Positions 46,201-52,751 of a stretch of 64,000 bases of DNA are shown piece after piece. Both the position numbers and the translations under genes were made by a program. This stretch comes from Apricaphanius iberus (taxonomy: Eukaryota; Chordata; Actinopteri; Cyprinodontiformes; Aphaniidae): NCBI GenBank assembly GCA_028564705.1, contig JAPXFQ010000338.1, positions 1,736,001 to 1,800,000 on the forward strand, written 5' to 3'. The notes under the pieces were generated by a model, which was given only the letters and a program-made list of their open reading frames with translations, searched no databases and was not told where the DNA came from. Within the stretch, counting starts at the first letter, position 1; every line of letters begins with the position of its first letter.

Positions 46201-49077
46201 GGGAGGGCTTCATCGATTTCATTGGACAAGTGCACAAAACTAAGGAGCAGTTTGGACAGGACGGACCAATCACTGTACACTGCAGGTAAGAAGAGGCTTT
46301 GAGCCAAAGGTGGAGCATTTGAAATTGATTCCCTGCAGTTAGAGGGCTGTCATTTTTTTGCCCAATTTGTAGATTCCATAAATTTAATAAATAATAATAA
46401 TGAATAAATAAAAAATTAAAGAGGTTTACATATATGCAGATATTATTAACAGTTGTCTCGGTTTATATGAGCATTCCTTCTTCTGGATGAAATCATTTTA
46501 AAACAGGAACTGGAAGCAAAAGTTTTAACTTGTAGATTTAGCGGGAGGAGAATCATACACCATGGCTCCTAGTTTTACATACCCCTCCCACTTTCTATCA
46601 GCTTAAATCACCCTCAACAGGTCACACGTCTGTTTCATGCTTTCTTGTAGCCATCTACATGTTTAAGGGAGAAGATCTGATGATTGTCCTTGGTAGAGTT
46701 GGTACAGCTGATTTAAAATGGAAGATTTTCTGGAAAGGTCTCTGCTTTTAAACATAGTTTGTAGAATTTCAACAGGGCTGACCTCAGGGCTACTCTAGAA
46801 CTAAATATTAGTCTGTTTAATGGGATCATTTTGCTGCTATGTCCAAGCGTCAACTATCAAGCCGTAGAGCTAAGGTCTAATCTTGCTTTCCCATTATTCC
46901 TCTTACTATGATCAATAAACAAAAACCCACAGCATAATGCTGCCCCCACTATACCTGACTCAGTTTAAAAGATTCACCTCGGCTGTCCGTTCTTGACTGG
47001 AGCCTCTCTGGTCCCTAAACAGGTTTTCTTCTCTCTGACAGGTGGACAGGATGAGTCAGATGGTGGAAATGTAAAACAAACTAAAATTGGATGTTTCAAC
47101 AGAAAAAACATCCAAATTATTATAGTTACAAAGGGGTGTATGTGTCAGGAACCTACGGAATTTAAATCAACTCTCCTATTTGGGGGGTTCAAATGTAAAG
47201 GCAGGATTGCTAAAGGAGGATGTAGAAGGCTGCAGATGTAGCTGGGAGTCACTAAAACTGTATAAAGTGAAAGTATATTAGTCGAAACCCAAAAACCTGC
47301 AAGAATCTAGACACCGCTGATGAGCAGGGCTCTGAACAAAGCAGAGGAAGAGCAGAATTAAAGAATGCCTCAAACTGTCAGGATTAAAACTGAACAGAAA
47401 ACACAAGAAGCTGGTGGCGTCTCAGAAAGCAGTCAGATTATCAGACCAGGATTAGGAAGGAGAACCTCTGCTTCACCTTTTAAGTACAGTCATTTTTTAG
47501 AGGTCTGGGCTTTAATCATGTCATCTCACATACAGTCGTCATTATGTCTGACACAGTTTTCTACTCTAAATCATAATTTCCTTAGTAATTACACTTTTAT
47601 TTGCTTTATTGTGAGTCACTGCTAATCTACCTACAGCGTCTCCCCTCTGGAGTTTTGGAAACCAGAAGTAATAACACTATAATGACTTTTTGGGGGGTGG
47701 GGTTCACCATTTGAGGAATAGCAATCAAGCAAGATTTTCTTTCATAGTAAATGCAGTAATTGATATCTGTGTGTGTGTGTGTCTGTGTTTTCACAGTGCC
47801 GGGGTAGGAAGGACTGGAGTCTTCATCACTCTCAGCATCGTACTGGAGCGGATGAGATACGAAGGCGTGGTGGACCTCTTCCAGACGGTGAAGACGCTCC
47901 GCACCCAGCGGCCCGCCATGGTGCAGACTGAGGTCAGGACAGCGTGCTGATGCCTGGGATCTCGTTCAGACTTTAATGCGTACTCAGACAGGGTGCTTTT
48001 TGAAAGTCAAAGCTGGATAGCCATGAGATTTAAGACTGATGCTGTCCAAAGTGTCCTCCTTTTAAGAATGGGCTTCACGAAAACAAAGACTTAGTAACAA
48101 ATCCCACTTTAATAGAGGCTTTAGTGGTGCAGCAGGAATCCCACAACAAACTCAGTTGGTATTATCAGATTTCTGTCAAACAAATACACGGGTCCTGTAC
48201 CAGGGAAAGGATATTAAAAATAATTGTTGGGAGAATTTAAATGTTGGTTTTTTTTGTTATTTTTTTTTATTTGTCAGAAAGACTCCAAACATTATCCAGA
48301 CATGTTACAACAACTAAAACCTAATATATGGGAGAGATCAACACAAAGCAGAGCATACTTGTGAAGTGGATCAAAATATACATTAAGTTTTTTTAGAGTA
48401 TGTCTCTACTTAATACTGAATGTTATGTATGCTCATTCGTATGTATGCTAATCAGTAGCTCAAGTCAAGTTAAACCGAAAGCAGAGCTCATATTTCCGGG
48501 TTTTGACACAAATCAATTGGATTTAGCTCTAAGTTCTTCTAACCAATGAACACACTCAGATTGGGTATTATTATTTGTAAAAACAATCTATGGCCTGTTT
48601 TATTAGTTAAAACTTTGAATATATCATAATAGTCATTAATACGCATGGTGGAAATCATCTTAGCTTTACCAAAGATGCTAATATCTACAGTCCTCCTTAT
48701 TGCTGGTTTCGGGGGTACTGCCTGTCAGGGCAAAGAAAAAAACTAATGAACATCGATTGGATGTTTTGCAAACAGCCCCCAATAGTGTGTCCAGCTGCTT
48801 TGCACCAAGGTGTTTTAGATGGACTCCACAAACAAGCGGCGGTCCGCAGTATCCTTCCTTTTCACGTCGCAATTATGCTCTATTTTGTTTGTGTCTTTCA
48901 CATAAAAGGTCAAAGTTCAACATGTCACTGTGGAGGGCATTTCGATAACCACTTGTTGTTTTAGAGTCGAATCAGAGCACCTACTCACTGTCCTCTTCTG
49001 TCCTACAGGACCAGTACCAGCTGTGCTACAGGGCAGCACTGGAGTACCTGGGGAGCTTTGACCACTATGCAACGTAA
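2816..49077 (+). CDS. ptprf: Receptor-type tyrosine-protein phosphatase F (LAR), 3' part, 14 exons
   Basis: Partial at its 5' end. Exons: 2816-2970, 8262-8374, 16211-16308, 22413-22536, 22680-22855, 31736-31855, 32393-32547, 34124-34409, 36104-36282, 43601-43727, 45236-45361, 46131-46285, 47797-47932, 49009-49077. All have GT-AG ends and phases that join to 672 residues plus TAA. The product is a single-pass membrane phosphatase that removes phosphate from tyrosines; in the LAR family it acts in axon guidance, synapse organisation and cell adhesion. Layout in the visible part: stalk 1-27, membrane segment about 28-50, wedge about 90-122, D1 about 123-409, D2 about 410-672. D1 has KNRY (Y146), WPD (D281) and [10 protein letters not shown] (C313). 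D2 has L435 in place of the KNRY tyrosine and E570 in place of the WPD aspartate, although C604 is kept; this is the known inactive D2 pattern. Residues match PTPRF over PTPRD/PTPRS. Whether it is the fish a or b copy cannot be told. Confidence 0.95.
2971..3810. other. ptprf: Intron sequence; no feature recognised
   Basis: AT-rich intron without coding or RNA signals that I can support. Confidence 0.4.
3811..4312 (+). mobile_element. Tc1-like transposon fragment
   Basis: ggtggcagcgtcatgatgtg (GGSVMMW) near 3819 matches the conserved GGG.S.MLWGCF segment of Tc1-like transposases. Downstream wording (cagacaatctttgg, tcacataaaa, gtatgaatactt) is shared with other copies in the window. It is truncated and decayed. 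Confidence 0.5.
4313..5756. other. ptprf: Intron sequence; no feature recognised
   Basis: Mostly single-copy intron. The stretch 4440-4870 is GC-richer than its surroundings. No exon with fitting phase was found. Confidence 0.4.
5757..7018 (+). mobile_element. Tc1-like element with recognisable inverted ends
   Basis: The left end ttgcagaagtattcatacc and the right end ggtgtgaatacttctgcaag (near-match, ending at about 7016) are inverted copies; gtttgtggttgtaacgtgac near 6963 is a further shared terminal word. The internal ggtagtggcagcatgatgct near 6545 is a transposase remnant. It is about 1.26 kb and degenerate. Confidence 0.65.
7019..8195. other. ptprf: Intron sequence; no gene recognised
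   Basis: GC-richer, mainly single-copy stretch (7050-7760) followed by AC-rich sequence. Overlapping ORFs on both strands near 7180-7660 show no family resemblance and have no splice context, so they are treated as chance. Confidence 0.4.
8196..8225. repeat. Perfect 15-base tandem duplication beside exon acceptor
   Basis: tatatgagcaggatg occurs twice in a row, ending 36 bases before the acceptor of exon 8262-8374, in the region where the branch point should lie. It follows another acceptor-like tract (tttcatcatttcag). Confidence 0.85.
8262..8374 (+). CDS. ptprf: ptprf exon: juxtamembrane segment
   Basis: The acceptor is ttctccag; the donor gtaatg follows CCA G. It enters in phase 2 and leaves in phase 1. 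It encodes [11 protein letters not shown]...[14 protein letters not shown], the cytoplasmic linker of LAR receptors. Mammalian PTPRF has the close equivalent KRTHSPSSKDEQ...[14 protein letters not shown]. The phase-1 exit is the point where the optional microexon proposed at 13754-13786 would be inserted. Confidence 0.95.
8508..9126 (+). mobile_element. Tc1-like transposon fragment
   Basis: gtcatgttttaaccacaaat at the left and gtttgtggttgtaacttgaa at the right are near-inverted copies. gagtggcagcatcatgctgt near 8790 is the transposase remnant (GSIMLW-type). Confidence 0.6.
9127..11199. other. ptprf: Intron sequence with a conserved-looking island; no gene
   Basis: Positions 9440-10260 are G/C- and CT-richer and mostly single-copy, with short CA runs (9870-9890). 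Overlapping ORFs on both strands have low complexity. No exon supported. Confidence 0.4.
11200..11960. repeat. Degenerate purine-rich minisatellite
   Basis: Imperfect units of roughly 35 bases are built from words such as gtaggacacaaagaa and gatgcaaggaagg. They run for about 750 bases with almost only purines on the + strand. A sharper local triplication of gttaagacccaaagacgaa lies at 11820-11900. The long minus-strand ORFs here (low-complexity, rich in F, L, S) are by-products of the repeat. Confidence 0.8.
12693..13485 (+). mobile_element. Tc1-like transposon fragment with readable transposase piece
   Basis: From 13022 the + strand reads [17 protein letters not shown], a good match to the GGSLMLWGCFTAG segment of Tc1-like transposases. 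Flanking tatcacat...ctacagccaca and gtataaatacttt words match other copies. It is truncated on both sides. Confidence 0.65.
13754..13786 (+). CDS. ptprf: Candidate alternative 33-base microexon (LASE-a-like)
   Basis: A 33-base segment lies between a long pyrimidine tract ending in ctctcaacag and a donor-like gttagt. Joined to the phase-1 exon before it and the exon after it, it adds exactly 11 residues without shifting the frame; the junction reads [18 protein letters not shown]. Mammalian LAR is known to have an optional, neuron-enriched 11-residue juxtamembrane insert (LASE-a). As I remember it, that insert also contains Cys-Pro-Asn, but I cannot check this. What the sequence shows is the splice sites, length and phase; use of the exon is inference. 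Confidence 0.55.
13787..14296. other. ptprf: Intron sequence; no feature recognised
   Basis: Single-copy intron after the candidate microexon. Conservation here would be expected if the microexon is regulated, but cannot be judged from one sequence. Confidence 0.35.
14297..14602. repeat. Dispersed repeat, copy 1 (pair with 18085-18384)
   Basis: Shares about 300 bases in the same orientation with 18085-18384, starting at aaagacccttttaaagtgtc and ending at actccca.tgatag. It contains gagtttacatacac, a word from Tc1/Sleeping Beauty-like ends, so it probably belongs to a Tc1-type element that continues to about 15030. Confidence 0.8.
14603..15031 (-). mobile_element. Tc1-like transposon remainder
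   Basis: cccaccaccatgcttgatag (14781-14800) is the reverse complement of the transposase GGG.TIMLW-type segment; later text (gcctcatctggg) is also typical of these elements. The right end near gtatatacacc could pair with gtttacatacac at 14423. Confidence 0.5.
15160..15371. mobile_element. Possible piggyBac-like short element
   Basis: Both ends are TTAA, the piggyBac target. Inward from them the sequence reads CCTCCCAAGG on the left and, inverted, CCCCTTACTG on the right, so the inverted ends are short and imperfect. Total 212 bases including both TTAA; no coding capacity. Confidence 0.4.
15372..16210. other. ptprf: Intron sequence before the wedge exon
   Basis: No repeat recognised; becomes GC-richer from about 15770. 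Small overlapping ORFs at 15764-16244 have no family match. Confidence 0.4.
16211..16308 (+). CDS. ptprf: ptprf exon: wedge helix-turn-helix before D1
   Basis: The acceptor is ttccttcag and the donor is gtaaga; it enters in phase 1 and leaves in phase 0. It encodes [20 protein letters not shown] followed by [12 protein letters not shown], the wedge that precedes D1 in receptor phosphatases. Mammalian PTPRF has MRDHPPIPITDLADNIERLK at this place, while PTPRS has a more different sequence. Confidence 0.96.
16309..17554. other. ptprf: Intron sequence; GT/G run
   Basis: A (GT)n run followed by a G-run lies at 16617-16645. The remaining sequence, including the ORF at 17162-17353, has no recognised origin. 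Confidence 0.35.
17555..18560. mobile_element. Possible inverted-end DNA transposon with nested Tc1 fragment
   Basis: gttcacaccagacacaaagt (near 17570) and ggtgtgaacaggtgggcacc (near 18505) are roughly inverted, and ctctccacggcc / cttccacggcc recur on both sides. Ends of this sort occur in non-autonomous fish DNA transposons. The 300-base repeat copy at 18085 lies inside. The boundaries are uncertain. Confidence 0.3.
18085..18384. repeat. Dispersed repeat, copy 2 (pair with 14297-14602)
   Basis: In-line copy of the 14297 repeat, with scattered substitutions and small indels. A shorter third piece (caataatctt.tgtttaacct) follows at about 18443-18490. Confidence 0.8.
19169..19231. repeat. (AAT)n microsatellite
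   Basis: About twenty ATA/AAT units with one interruption (aatgat) near the start. Confidence 0.95.
19600..20130. other. ptprf: Single-copy GC-rich island in a long intron
   Basis: This stretch stands out from AT-rich flanks by higher GC, lack of recognised repeats and lack of an ORF with fitting splice sites. It is a candidate conserved non-coding element; this is inference only. Confidence 0.3.
20636..21590 (+). mobile_element. Decayed Tc1-like element, same family as 1803-2521
   Basis: The right end inverted reads gaattagaatatcaatgaaa, then aatttattacagtaatttca, typical of this fish family. The left end shows aatttatttctgtaattt. gctggctggagtgttac near 20831 is the remnant of the transposase helix-turn-helix. 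No open frame. Confidence 0.6.
21591..22412. other. ptprf: Intron sequence before the first D1 exon
   Basis: No repeat or coding segment recognised. The last 130 bases are strongly pyrimidine-rich, serving the acceptor at 22412. Confidence 0.4.
22413..22536 (+). CDS. ptprf: ptprf exon: start of D1 (KNRY loop)
   Basis: The acceptor is cctcgctcag and the donor is gtaaga; phase 0 in, phase 1 out. It encodes [20 protein letters not shown] followed by [24 protein letters not shown] is the phosphotyrosine-recognition loop of active PTP domains (Y146 of the visible protein). The following intron is only 143 bases, the shortest in this gene. Confidence 0.97.
22680..22855 (+). CDS. ptprf: ptprf exon: D1 core
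   Basis: The acceptor is cgccgcag and the donor is gtaagg; phase 1 in, phase 0 out. It encodes [40 protein letters not shown] and [28 protein letters not shown] and YIATQGPL are conserved PTP-domain motifs. The split codon at its start gives Ala where mammalian PTPRF has Gly. Confidence 0.97.
22856..27557. other. ptprf: AT-rich intron sequence; no gene recognised
   Basis: About 4.7 kb. It holds an A/T homopolymer stretch at 25172-25200, an (AAAAT)n run near 26286-26310 and a stretch at 23180-23360 that shares wording (accaaatata, ggaaaccatcttagct) with 48600-48680 and 51480-51560, suggesting another dispersed repeat family. No exon with matching phase was found. Confidence 0.4.
27558..27798 (-). 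mobile_element. tRNA-derived SINE with L2-like tail
   Basis: Read on the minus strand, it begins cggcgaccatggctcaggag (A-box-like region ending near 27777), followed by ggttcaaacc (B-box-like; + positions 27736-27745). It ends in a tail containing tatataaagcactgtacaag that resembles L2-type LINE 3' ends. At about 240 bases it is the usual SINE size. The internal promoter is probably inactive. Confidence 0.65.
27799..29264. other. ptprf: Intron sequence; no gene recognised
   Basis: Mostly single-copy, with a (TG)n run at 28231-28248. The part at 28400-28700 is GC-richer and lacks repeats. Confidence 0.35.
29265..29520. mobile_element. Tc1-like terminal fragment
   Basis: aaaaagtattcacacccctt at 29269 is the terminal word seen in the other Tc1-like copies. 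Only the end region is recognisable. Confidence 0.4.
29521..31735. other. ptprf: Intron sequence; no gene recognised
   Basis: About 2.2 kb. ORFs on the minus strand at 30252-30789 have no recognised family. The last 100 bases form a TC-rich tract before the exon. Confidence 0.35.
31736..31855 (+). CDS. ptprf: ptprf exon: D1, KCDQYWP segment
   Basis: The acceptor follows a TC-rich tract ending in ctgccag and the donor is gtaaaa; it is 40 codons long, phase 0 at both ends. It encodes [20 protein letters not shown] followed by [26 protein letters not shown] is the conserved PTP motif before the central beta sheet. The exon follows an 8.9-kb intron, the longest in the window. Confidence 0.97.
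32393..32547 (+). CDS. ptprf: ptprf exon: D1 WPD loop to catalytic Cys
   Basis: The acceptor is ttctcctgcag and the donor gtgggt follows TGC AG; phase 0 in, phase 2 out. It encodes [20 protein letters not shown] followed by [20 protein letters not shown] and [12 protein letters not shown]. The general acid is D281 in WPD, and the nucleophile C313 of [10 protein letters not shown] is the last complete residue. [20 protein letters not shown] matches mammalian PTPRF. Confidence 0.97.
32945..33260 (-). mobile_element. Tc1-like element with internal deletion
   Basis: The left end gctaaagtattcatattcct plus gtcacattacaaccacaaat is the family terminus. tactgccaccaccatgtttc at 33142 is the antisense transposase GGG motif. 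The two are only about 200 bases apart, so most of the element is gone. Confidence 0.6.
34124..34409 (+). CDS. ptprf: ptprf exon: D1 P-loop to D1 end
   Basis: The acceptor is ccccgacag and the donor is gtgaac; phase 2 in, phase 0 out, 286 bases. It completes the signature with SAGVGRTG and continues through [40 protein letters not shown] (Q-loop) and ends in [14 protein letters not shown]. The string TAMELEFK and the paired prolines are PTPRF-like. Confidence 0.97.
34458..35333 (+). mobile_element. Tc1-like element with transposase remnant
   Basis: The left end gccttgtgaaagtatttatg and the right end ggatgtaaatacttttgcag are inverted. From 35076 the + strand reads [16 protein letters not shown], matching Tc1-like transposases. 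The element lies only about 50 bases after the exon ending at 34409 and does not touch its donor site. Confidence 0.7.
35340..35940. other. ptprf: Single-copy GC-rich island in an intron
   Basis: Non-repetitive sequence between a Tc1-like copy and exon 36104. It is GC-richer than its surroundings and has no frame continuous with the gene. Candidate regulatory element, by inference only. Confidence 0.25.
36104..36282 (+). CDS. ptprf: ptprf exon: start of D2 (degenerate KNRY loop)
   Basis: The acceptor is tatcaaacag and the donor gtcagc follows TAC AG; phase 0 in, phase 2 out. It encodes [20 protein letters not shown] followed by [20 protein letters not shown] and [23 protein letters not shown] stands where active domains have KNRY, one of the two changes that make D2 of LAR receptors nearly inactive. 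Confidence 0.97.
36283..40092. other. ptprf: Intron sequence with decayed repeat pieces
   Basis: At about 37040-37160, tattatcagcccttgaactt and catcacataaaata are Tc1-like end words. 37980-38170 is a pyrimidine-rich tract. 38400-39320 is mostly single-copy and GC-richer. 39549-39574 is a T-run followed by a G-run. No exon recognised. Confidence 0.4.
40093..40500. mobile_element. hAT-like short non-autonomous element with perfect 8-base TSD
   Basis: Flanked by CCTTTAAT on both sides (40085-40092 and 40501-40508). The termini are aaggggtgtaacggtacg on the left and, inverted, taggggtgaaacggttca on the right. An 8-base target duplication and TAGGGGTG ends are typical of the hAT superfamily. It is 408 bases with no coding capacity. 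Confidence 0.8.
40509..43600. other. ptprf: Intron sequence; no gene recognised
   Basis: About 3 kb, AT-rich with a GC-richer part at 41770-42380 that includes a short CAG run (42117-42131). ORFs at 42375-42777 have no recognised family. Confidence 0.35.
43601..43727 (+). CDS. ptprf: ptprf exon: D2 core
   Basis: The acceptor is ttaactttcag and the donor is gtaata; phase 2 in, phase 0 out. It encodes [20 protein letters not shown] followed by [20 protein letters not shown] and GR. The 7.3-kb intron before it is filled by repeats and a hAT-like element. Confidence 0.97.
43728..44189. other. ptprf: Intron sequence; no feature recognised
   Basis: Single-copy intron with no supported feature. 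Confidence 0.35.
44190..44735 (-). mobile_element. Tc1-like transposon fragment
   Basis: cgacgctgccaccaccaagt at 44540 is the antisense transposase motif and ggtatgaatacttttgcaag at 44708 is the right terminus. The wording gtgatagatcactataaagt near the left also recurs in other copies. Confidence 0.55.
45236..45361 (+). CDS. ptprf: ptprf exon: D2, KCHQYWP segment
   Basis: The acceptor is cttcttgcag and the donor is gtacgt after GCC AGG; 42 codons, phase 0 at both ends. It encodes [20 protein letters not shown] followed by [20 protein letters not shown] and AR, almost invariant in vertebrate LAR receptors. Confidence 0.97.
45362..46130. other. ptprf: Intron sequence; no feature recognised
   Basis: Single-copy sequence between two D2 exons. 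ORFs here are chance extensions of the exon frame. Confidence 0.4.
46131..46285 (+). CDS. ptprf: ptprf exon: D2 WPE loop to Cys
   Basis: The acceptor is gcccctcag and the donor is gtaaga; phase 0 in, phase 2 out. It encodes [20 protein letters not shown] followed by [20 protein letters not shown] and [13 protein letters not shown]570 in WPE replaces the catalytic aspartate. TIRQ, PKTG and PITVHC follow PTPRF; PTPRD and PTPRS have TVRQ, PKSG and PISVHC. Confidence 0.97.
46286..47796. other. ptprf: Intron sequence with small Tc1-like remnant
   Basis: cccacagcataatgctgccc near 46927 is an antisense Tc1-type transposase word. The rest is unassigned. A (GT)n run at 47768-47783 lies just before the acceptor. 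Confidence 0.4.
47797..47932 (+). CDS. ptprf: ptprf exon: D2 P-loop
   Basis: The acceptor is ttttcacag, directly after a (GT)n run, and the donor is gtcagg; phase 2 in, phase 0 out. It encodes [20 protein letters not shown] followed by [20 protein letters not shown] and AMVQTE. The [10 protein letters not shown] loop is kept in D2 even though the domain has lost its other catalytic residues. Confidence 0.97.
47933..49008. other. ptprf: Intron sequence with decayed repeats
   Basis: At 48280-48400 words such as catgttacaac and caacacaaagcagagcatac recall Tc1-like ends. 48600-48680 shares text with 23230-23310 (ggtggaaatcatcttagct). No coding segment. Confidence 0.4.
49009..49077 (+). CDS. ptprf: ptprf terminal coding exon with stop
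   Basis: The acceptor is tgtcctacag. It encodes [20 protein letters not shown] followed by AT and TAA. The C-terminus GSFDHYAT is the invariant end of LAR-family receptors; [13 protein letters not shown] is the PTPRF version. Confidence 0.98.
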   Translation, partial: DQYQLCYRAALEYLGSFDHYAT

Positions 49078-50074
49078 CCACTCCCACCGAAGAAGCTTCC
49101 CCCGGTCAGACCTCTCAGGAGTGTGCCAAGTGTCCCATTTCAGCCACCATCCATCCAAACACTTGATCCCACCCCACCCTCAACTCTCGACCCCTGGCTC
49201 CCGCCTCGCAGCTACCGGAGAACTGGATGTGCTTGCCGTCATCCGTCAAGTTGTGTTTTTTTTTTTCAGCCAGTCAAAGAGATATATGTCGAGATCTCCA
49301 ACCGCCCAATATTTTTGCTTTAAAGATGAACACAGAAACATCCAAGACTACGGACATGACGACTCTTGTACAGACGCGACAGAGCAGATTCCTGTCGAAG
49401 CCAAACTTCCCTGATTGTCAAAGGCAACTGGTAGCACAAAGAGAGCATCCTCTCTGTTTTCTCCGTTTGTTGATTTTGTCCATGATTCATGATTGCAAGT
49501 TATTGTTTAGTATACTTTTTTATGTTTTTATTAATCATTTTAACACCAGACATTTCTTTTTTTGTCTCAAAGTGCTCTGAATGGAGCAAGCAAAATATTC
49601 ATAATCGTTTTTAGGGTACTTAGCACACAGGGCCATGTGTTTTTAACATGTCCCTCGATACTAATACATGAGAGCCAATGTTCTCTAAGCTGCTGTCAGG
49701 TTTCTTTTATCATTGTTTTTGTTTTATGTTCTAAAGGTTCTTTATGGTCGTTGTTAGTTCAACAACTCGGATTGCCTTTTCACTTGCCGTTACGAAAATC
49801 AACTTTGAAGAGATTTGATTCGAGAGCACAGAATTGCTGTACTTGTCCCTCTGTATTCGCAGCAGATCGCTGAAACACACATCACACGAGGTGCACAAAA
49901 ATGCGAAGCACATTATGTTTTGAATTTCCTTTTCTTTTTTCACGGTTGGTTTTTCCATCAGAAGCCTACGGCATTGAGGCCTTCATTCTCCATTGCAGAG
50001 AACTTACCTGAAGAAAGCAGACTTTTCTACCCAAAGGGTAAGACAGACAGAAAAACACAAACTCACGATCTTGG

Positions 50075-50080
50075 AATAAA
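50075..50080 (+). terminator. ptprf: Possible proximal polyadenylation signal of ptprf
   Basis: AATAAA in ttggaataaagtcg lies about 1 kb after the stop codon. Use of this site would give a shorter 3' UTR. No other evidence is available. Confidence 0.3.
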
Positions 50081-50803
50081 GTCGAGATGCTCTTCAAGTC
50101 CCTGGCCATCACTTCGCTTGCCGCTAATCCCTGTTGGGTTTACCGGAGTCGGAGCGGAAGTGGTTCGCTGTGTGTTGGGGAGCAGAGCCATCAGCATCGG
50201 TACTTGTACAGAATCAACCATTCCTACAGAGGGACACAAACTCAGCCCTTTGGACTGAAACCTGATATTTTCTACAGAAATAGAACTATAAATATATATA
50301 TATACACATATATATAATTATGACTGATTATATATATGTATGATTACACATAGATATATACACAGCTTCAAAAATATATTGTTAAAAAGGAATAATTCTG
50401 CTGATCTACCTAGAGACACTGCAGAGGGCCTGCTGTCCTAGAGAGTGTATTAATGGAGACACCATTGTATCTACTGTACTACCATTGTAACTTCAACAGC
50501 TGGTTATCCATGTGAGGAAACAGCACAACTCCGCCCCCCCCCCCCTCCAGCCATCATCAAAGCCGACAACTCTTCACTGGGCGAGCACACCCTCTACACG
50601 ACCCGCAGGAACAGGAGCATCCAGATCGAGGAGAGGAGGGGGGGGACCCTTAAAAACGCTGGCAAAAAAAAAAAAAATCATTTCTACCTTGTGAATGCTT
50701 AGTGCTGTAGGGGTTCAATCTGTTGTACACACAGTCTGTTTTCTATCTGTTGATAAAGAACTGGAACTAAAGAATCACATGTTGATGAAAAAACCTTGAT
50801 GTT

Positions 50804-50809
50804 AATAAA
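50804..50809 (+). terminator. ptprf: Polyadenylation signal AATAAA (likely distal site of ptprf)
   Basis: The canonical AATAAA in gttaataaagtt is followed 20-30 bases later by T/GT-rich sequence (gggtttttgt). It is the last canonical hexamer before the intergenic repeats begin. Confidence 0.55.
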
Positions 50810-50830
50810 GTTAAATAATTGGGTTTTTGT

Positions 50831-52748
50831 ACAAAGACTGGCTTTGAATGCTTTGATTCTTGGTTTTGAACTTTACAATACGCACATGGTCAACGTATTT
50901 ACTCTTGAGACTGTCACCTGATAATGTTTTCCCATTTTGCTTCTGCACAAAGCAACCACAGGAAGGTTTGATTTATTTGTTGATCAGAAATGCTTCTCAT
51001 GAGTTGATGTGCTTTTCTGTGTAAAAACATTTCACCTTTCATAGTGATTTCTCTCACTGAAAAACGGTGCACATTTATTTAAACATAAAAGTCCCACGAA
51101 CAAAATTATTTTTTAAATGAGAATCAAACGTAAATATGCTTCTTATCCCCCGTGAAATATAGAAAGGACCCAATTGGTGTACACATTGTAACTTTTACAA
51201 TGTGTGTTTAAAAAAAAACCAAAACTATTAACATATTTTTGGTTCTAGGAAATGCAAAGGTAAAAAATAGTGAGTTGAAAAGGTTACAAACTGCTGGACT
51301 GGGAACTTTTATCTAGTAATTCAAGATATCCTGCTTAACTAGGGCTTTGTTACAATAGATCCCTGGTATTCGCAGGGGCGAGGGAGCACAGCCACCCACA
51401 AATACTTAAAATCAACGAATACTTAAGATCCTGCTAAAATTGCTTAAAACTGCATATTTTAATAGCTCAACACCAAATATACTTTAATATGGAACATTCT
51501 GCACAGTCAAAGCTAACATACATAGTCATCACTATTGCGGTACAGCTCTCCTGGATTAGTTTCTTTGCAAATGCTAGCCAATACCATGTGAAGTAGCACT
51601 GAGCTTTGGTATTCCAGCTACCCAAGCTGCATTTCTTCTTTTTTAAATATCCTCTAAATAGGCAACTTTTTACCAAATGATTTGGAGTTATGATCCACAG
51701 AAAAATCCCGAAAAATTCTGAAATTCAGAAAAATTCTGAATGACTCCTGGTTCTGGTCCGTTGCACTCAATTCTTAGGCGAGGGTCACTTAACCATCCGT
51801 CAAAATGGTAAACAGTGACGGAATATTTTAAAGTCATGTAAATTGAATGATTAGTTACATTTTAGTAAATGCATCTAGGGACTATGTGCTATAGGGATCA
51901 TCAGAATGTTAAAACAGACATCAGGAAGGAGGAGATTTGATTTGGAGGTAATCAGAGCTAGATTCTTTCACTCTGCACGTGAAGTGATTTTAACCTTAAG
52001 GGGACAAAGCATCAAGACGACACAGGAGAGAGTGGGGAGGATAACACTGAATTACTTTAGACCATAAGGTTGGAGGAATAGGAGGGTGCGGAAGAGTTTG
52101 TGCTTTGTCCATCTCTGATGGCCTGTATGATGATTTTGACCAATCTGCTTAAATATCATAAAAAATGCCCATTGGACTGTAGCTTAATCCTTGTTAAAAG
52201 AAAAAGACATTGTCTTCCATGACAGAAACTCAAGAAAACATGCTATTCCAGCAAATGGCTACAAGATTACTTCTCCTACCTAATGCTGCTCATATCTACA
52301 TTTAGAGCTAAGTGAGGCCGACATAGCCGCCTGAAGATCCAAGTTTATCTTTCCACCACCCACTGTAAGGAGAAAAGGCTGAGGCTATGAGGAAAACCTT
52401 TATTTGCAATAAGCAATGAGCTGTATATTCTCAGCTGCTATAGACACACATCAAGAATGGGCAGCGAGACCAATGAAAGGCCAATCTAATTAGTCATAAT
52501 CATTGACTTTTAAGTATTGACGTGCATTAGACTCAAAATATAATAGCCTACCGAATATTACATCCAATGCATGCTATGATGATGTAATGGCGATTCGATA
52601 TACTGTGCTGCTCTAGTAAATAGGATAGTAACAGAGGTGAAGAAATGTCTGAACCTCACCACTACACTGAAGCAAACCTTTGCTTTTATTACCATGTCAA
52701 TAAAAAAGATAGTTATGTTAAGGGTTTAAAATAAAACAAGGAAGCCAG
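50831..52748. other. Intergenic sequence; no gene recognised
   Basis: AT-rich. 51355-51660 appears to be an old dispersed repeat (wording shared with 23220-23340). No ORF with family resemblance. Confidence 0.4.
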
Positions 52749-52751
52749 TAA

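Larger units (their letters stand above)
49078..50830 (+). other. ptprf: ptprf 3' untranslated region
   Basis: The sequence from the stop codon to just past the last AATAAA (50804-50809) has no coding signal and is probably the 3' UTR, about 1.75 kb. An earlier AATAAA lies at 50075-50080, so two polyadenylation sites are possible. The stretch includes an AT dinucleotide run (about 50290-50365), a poly-C run near 50533-50545 and an A-run near 50664. The end of the transcript is inferred. Confidence 0.6.
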
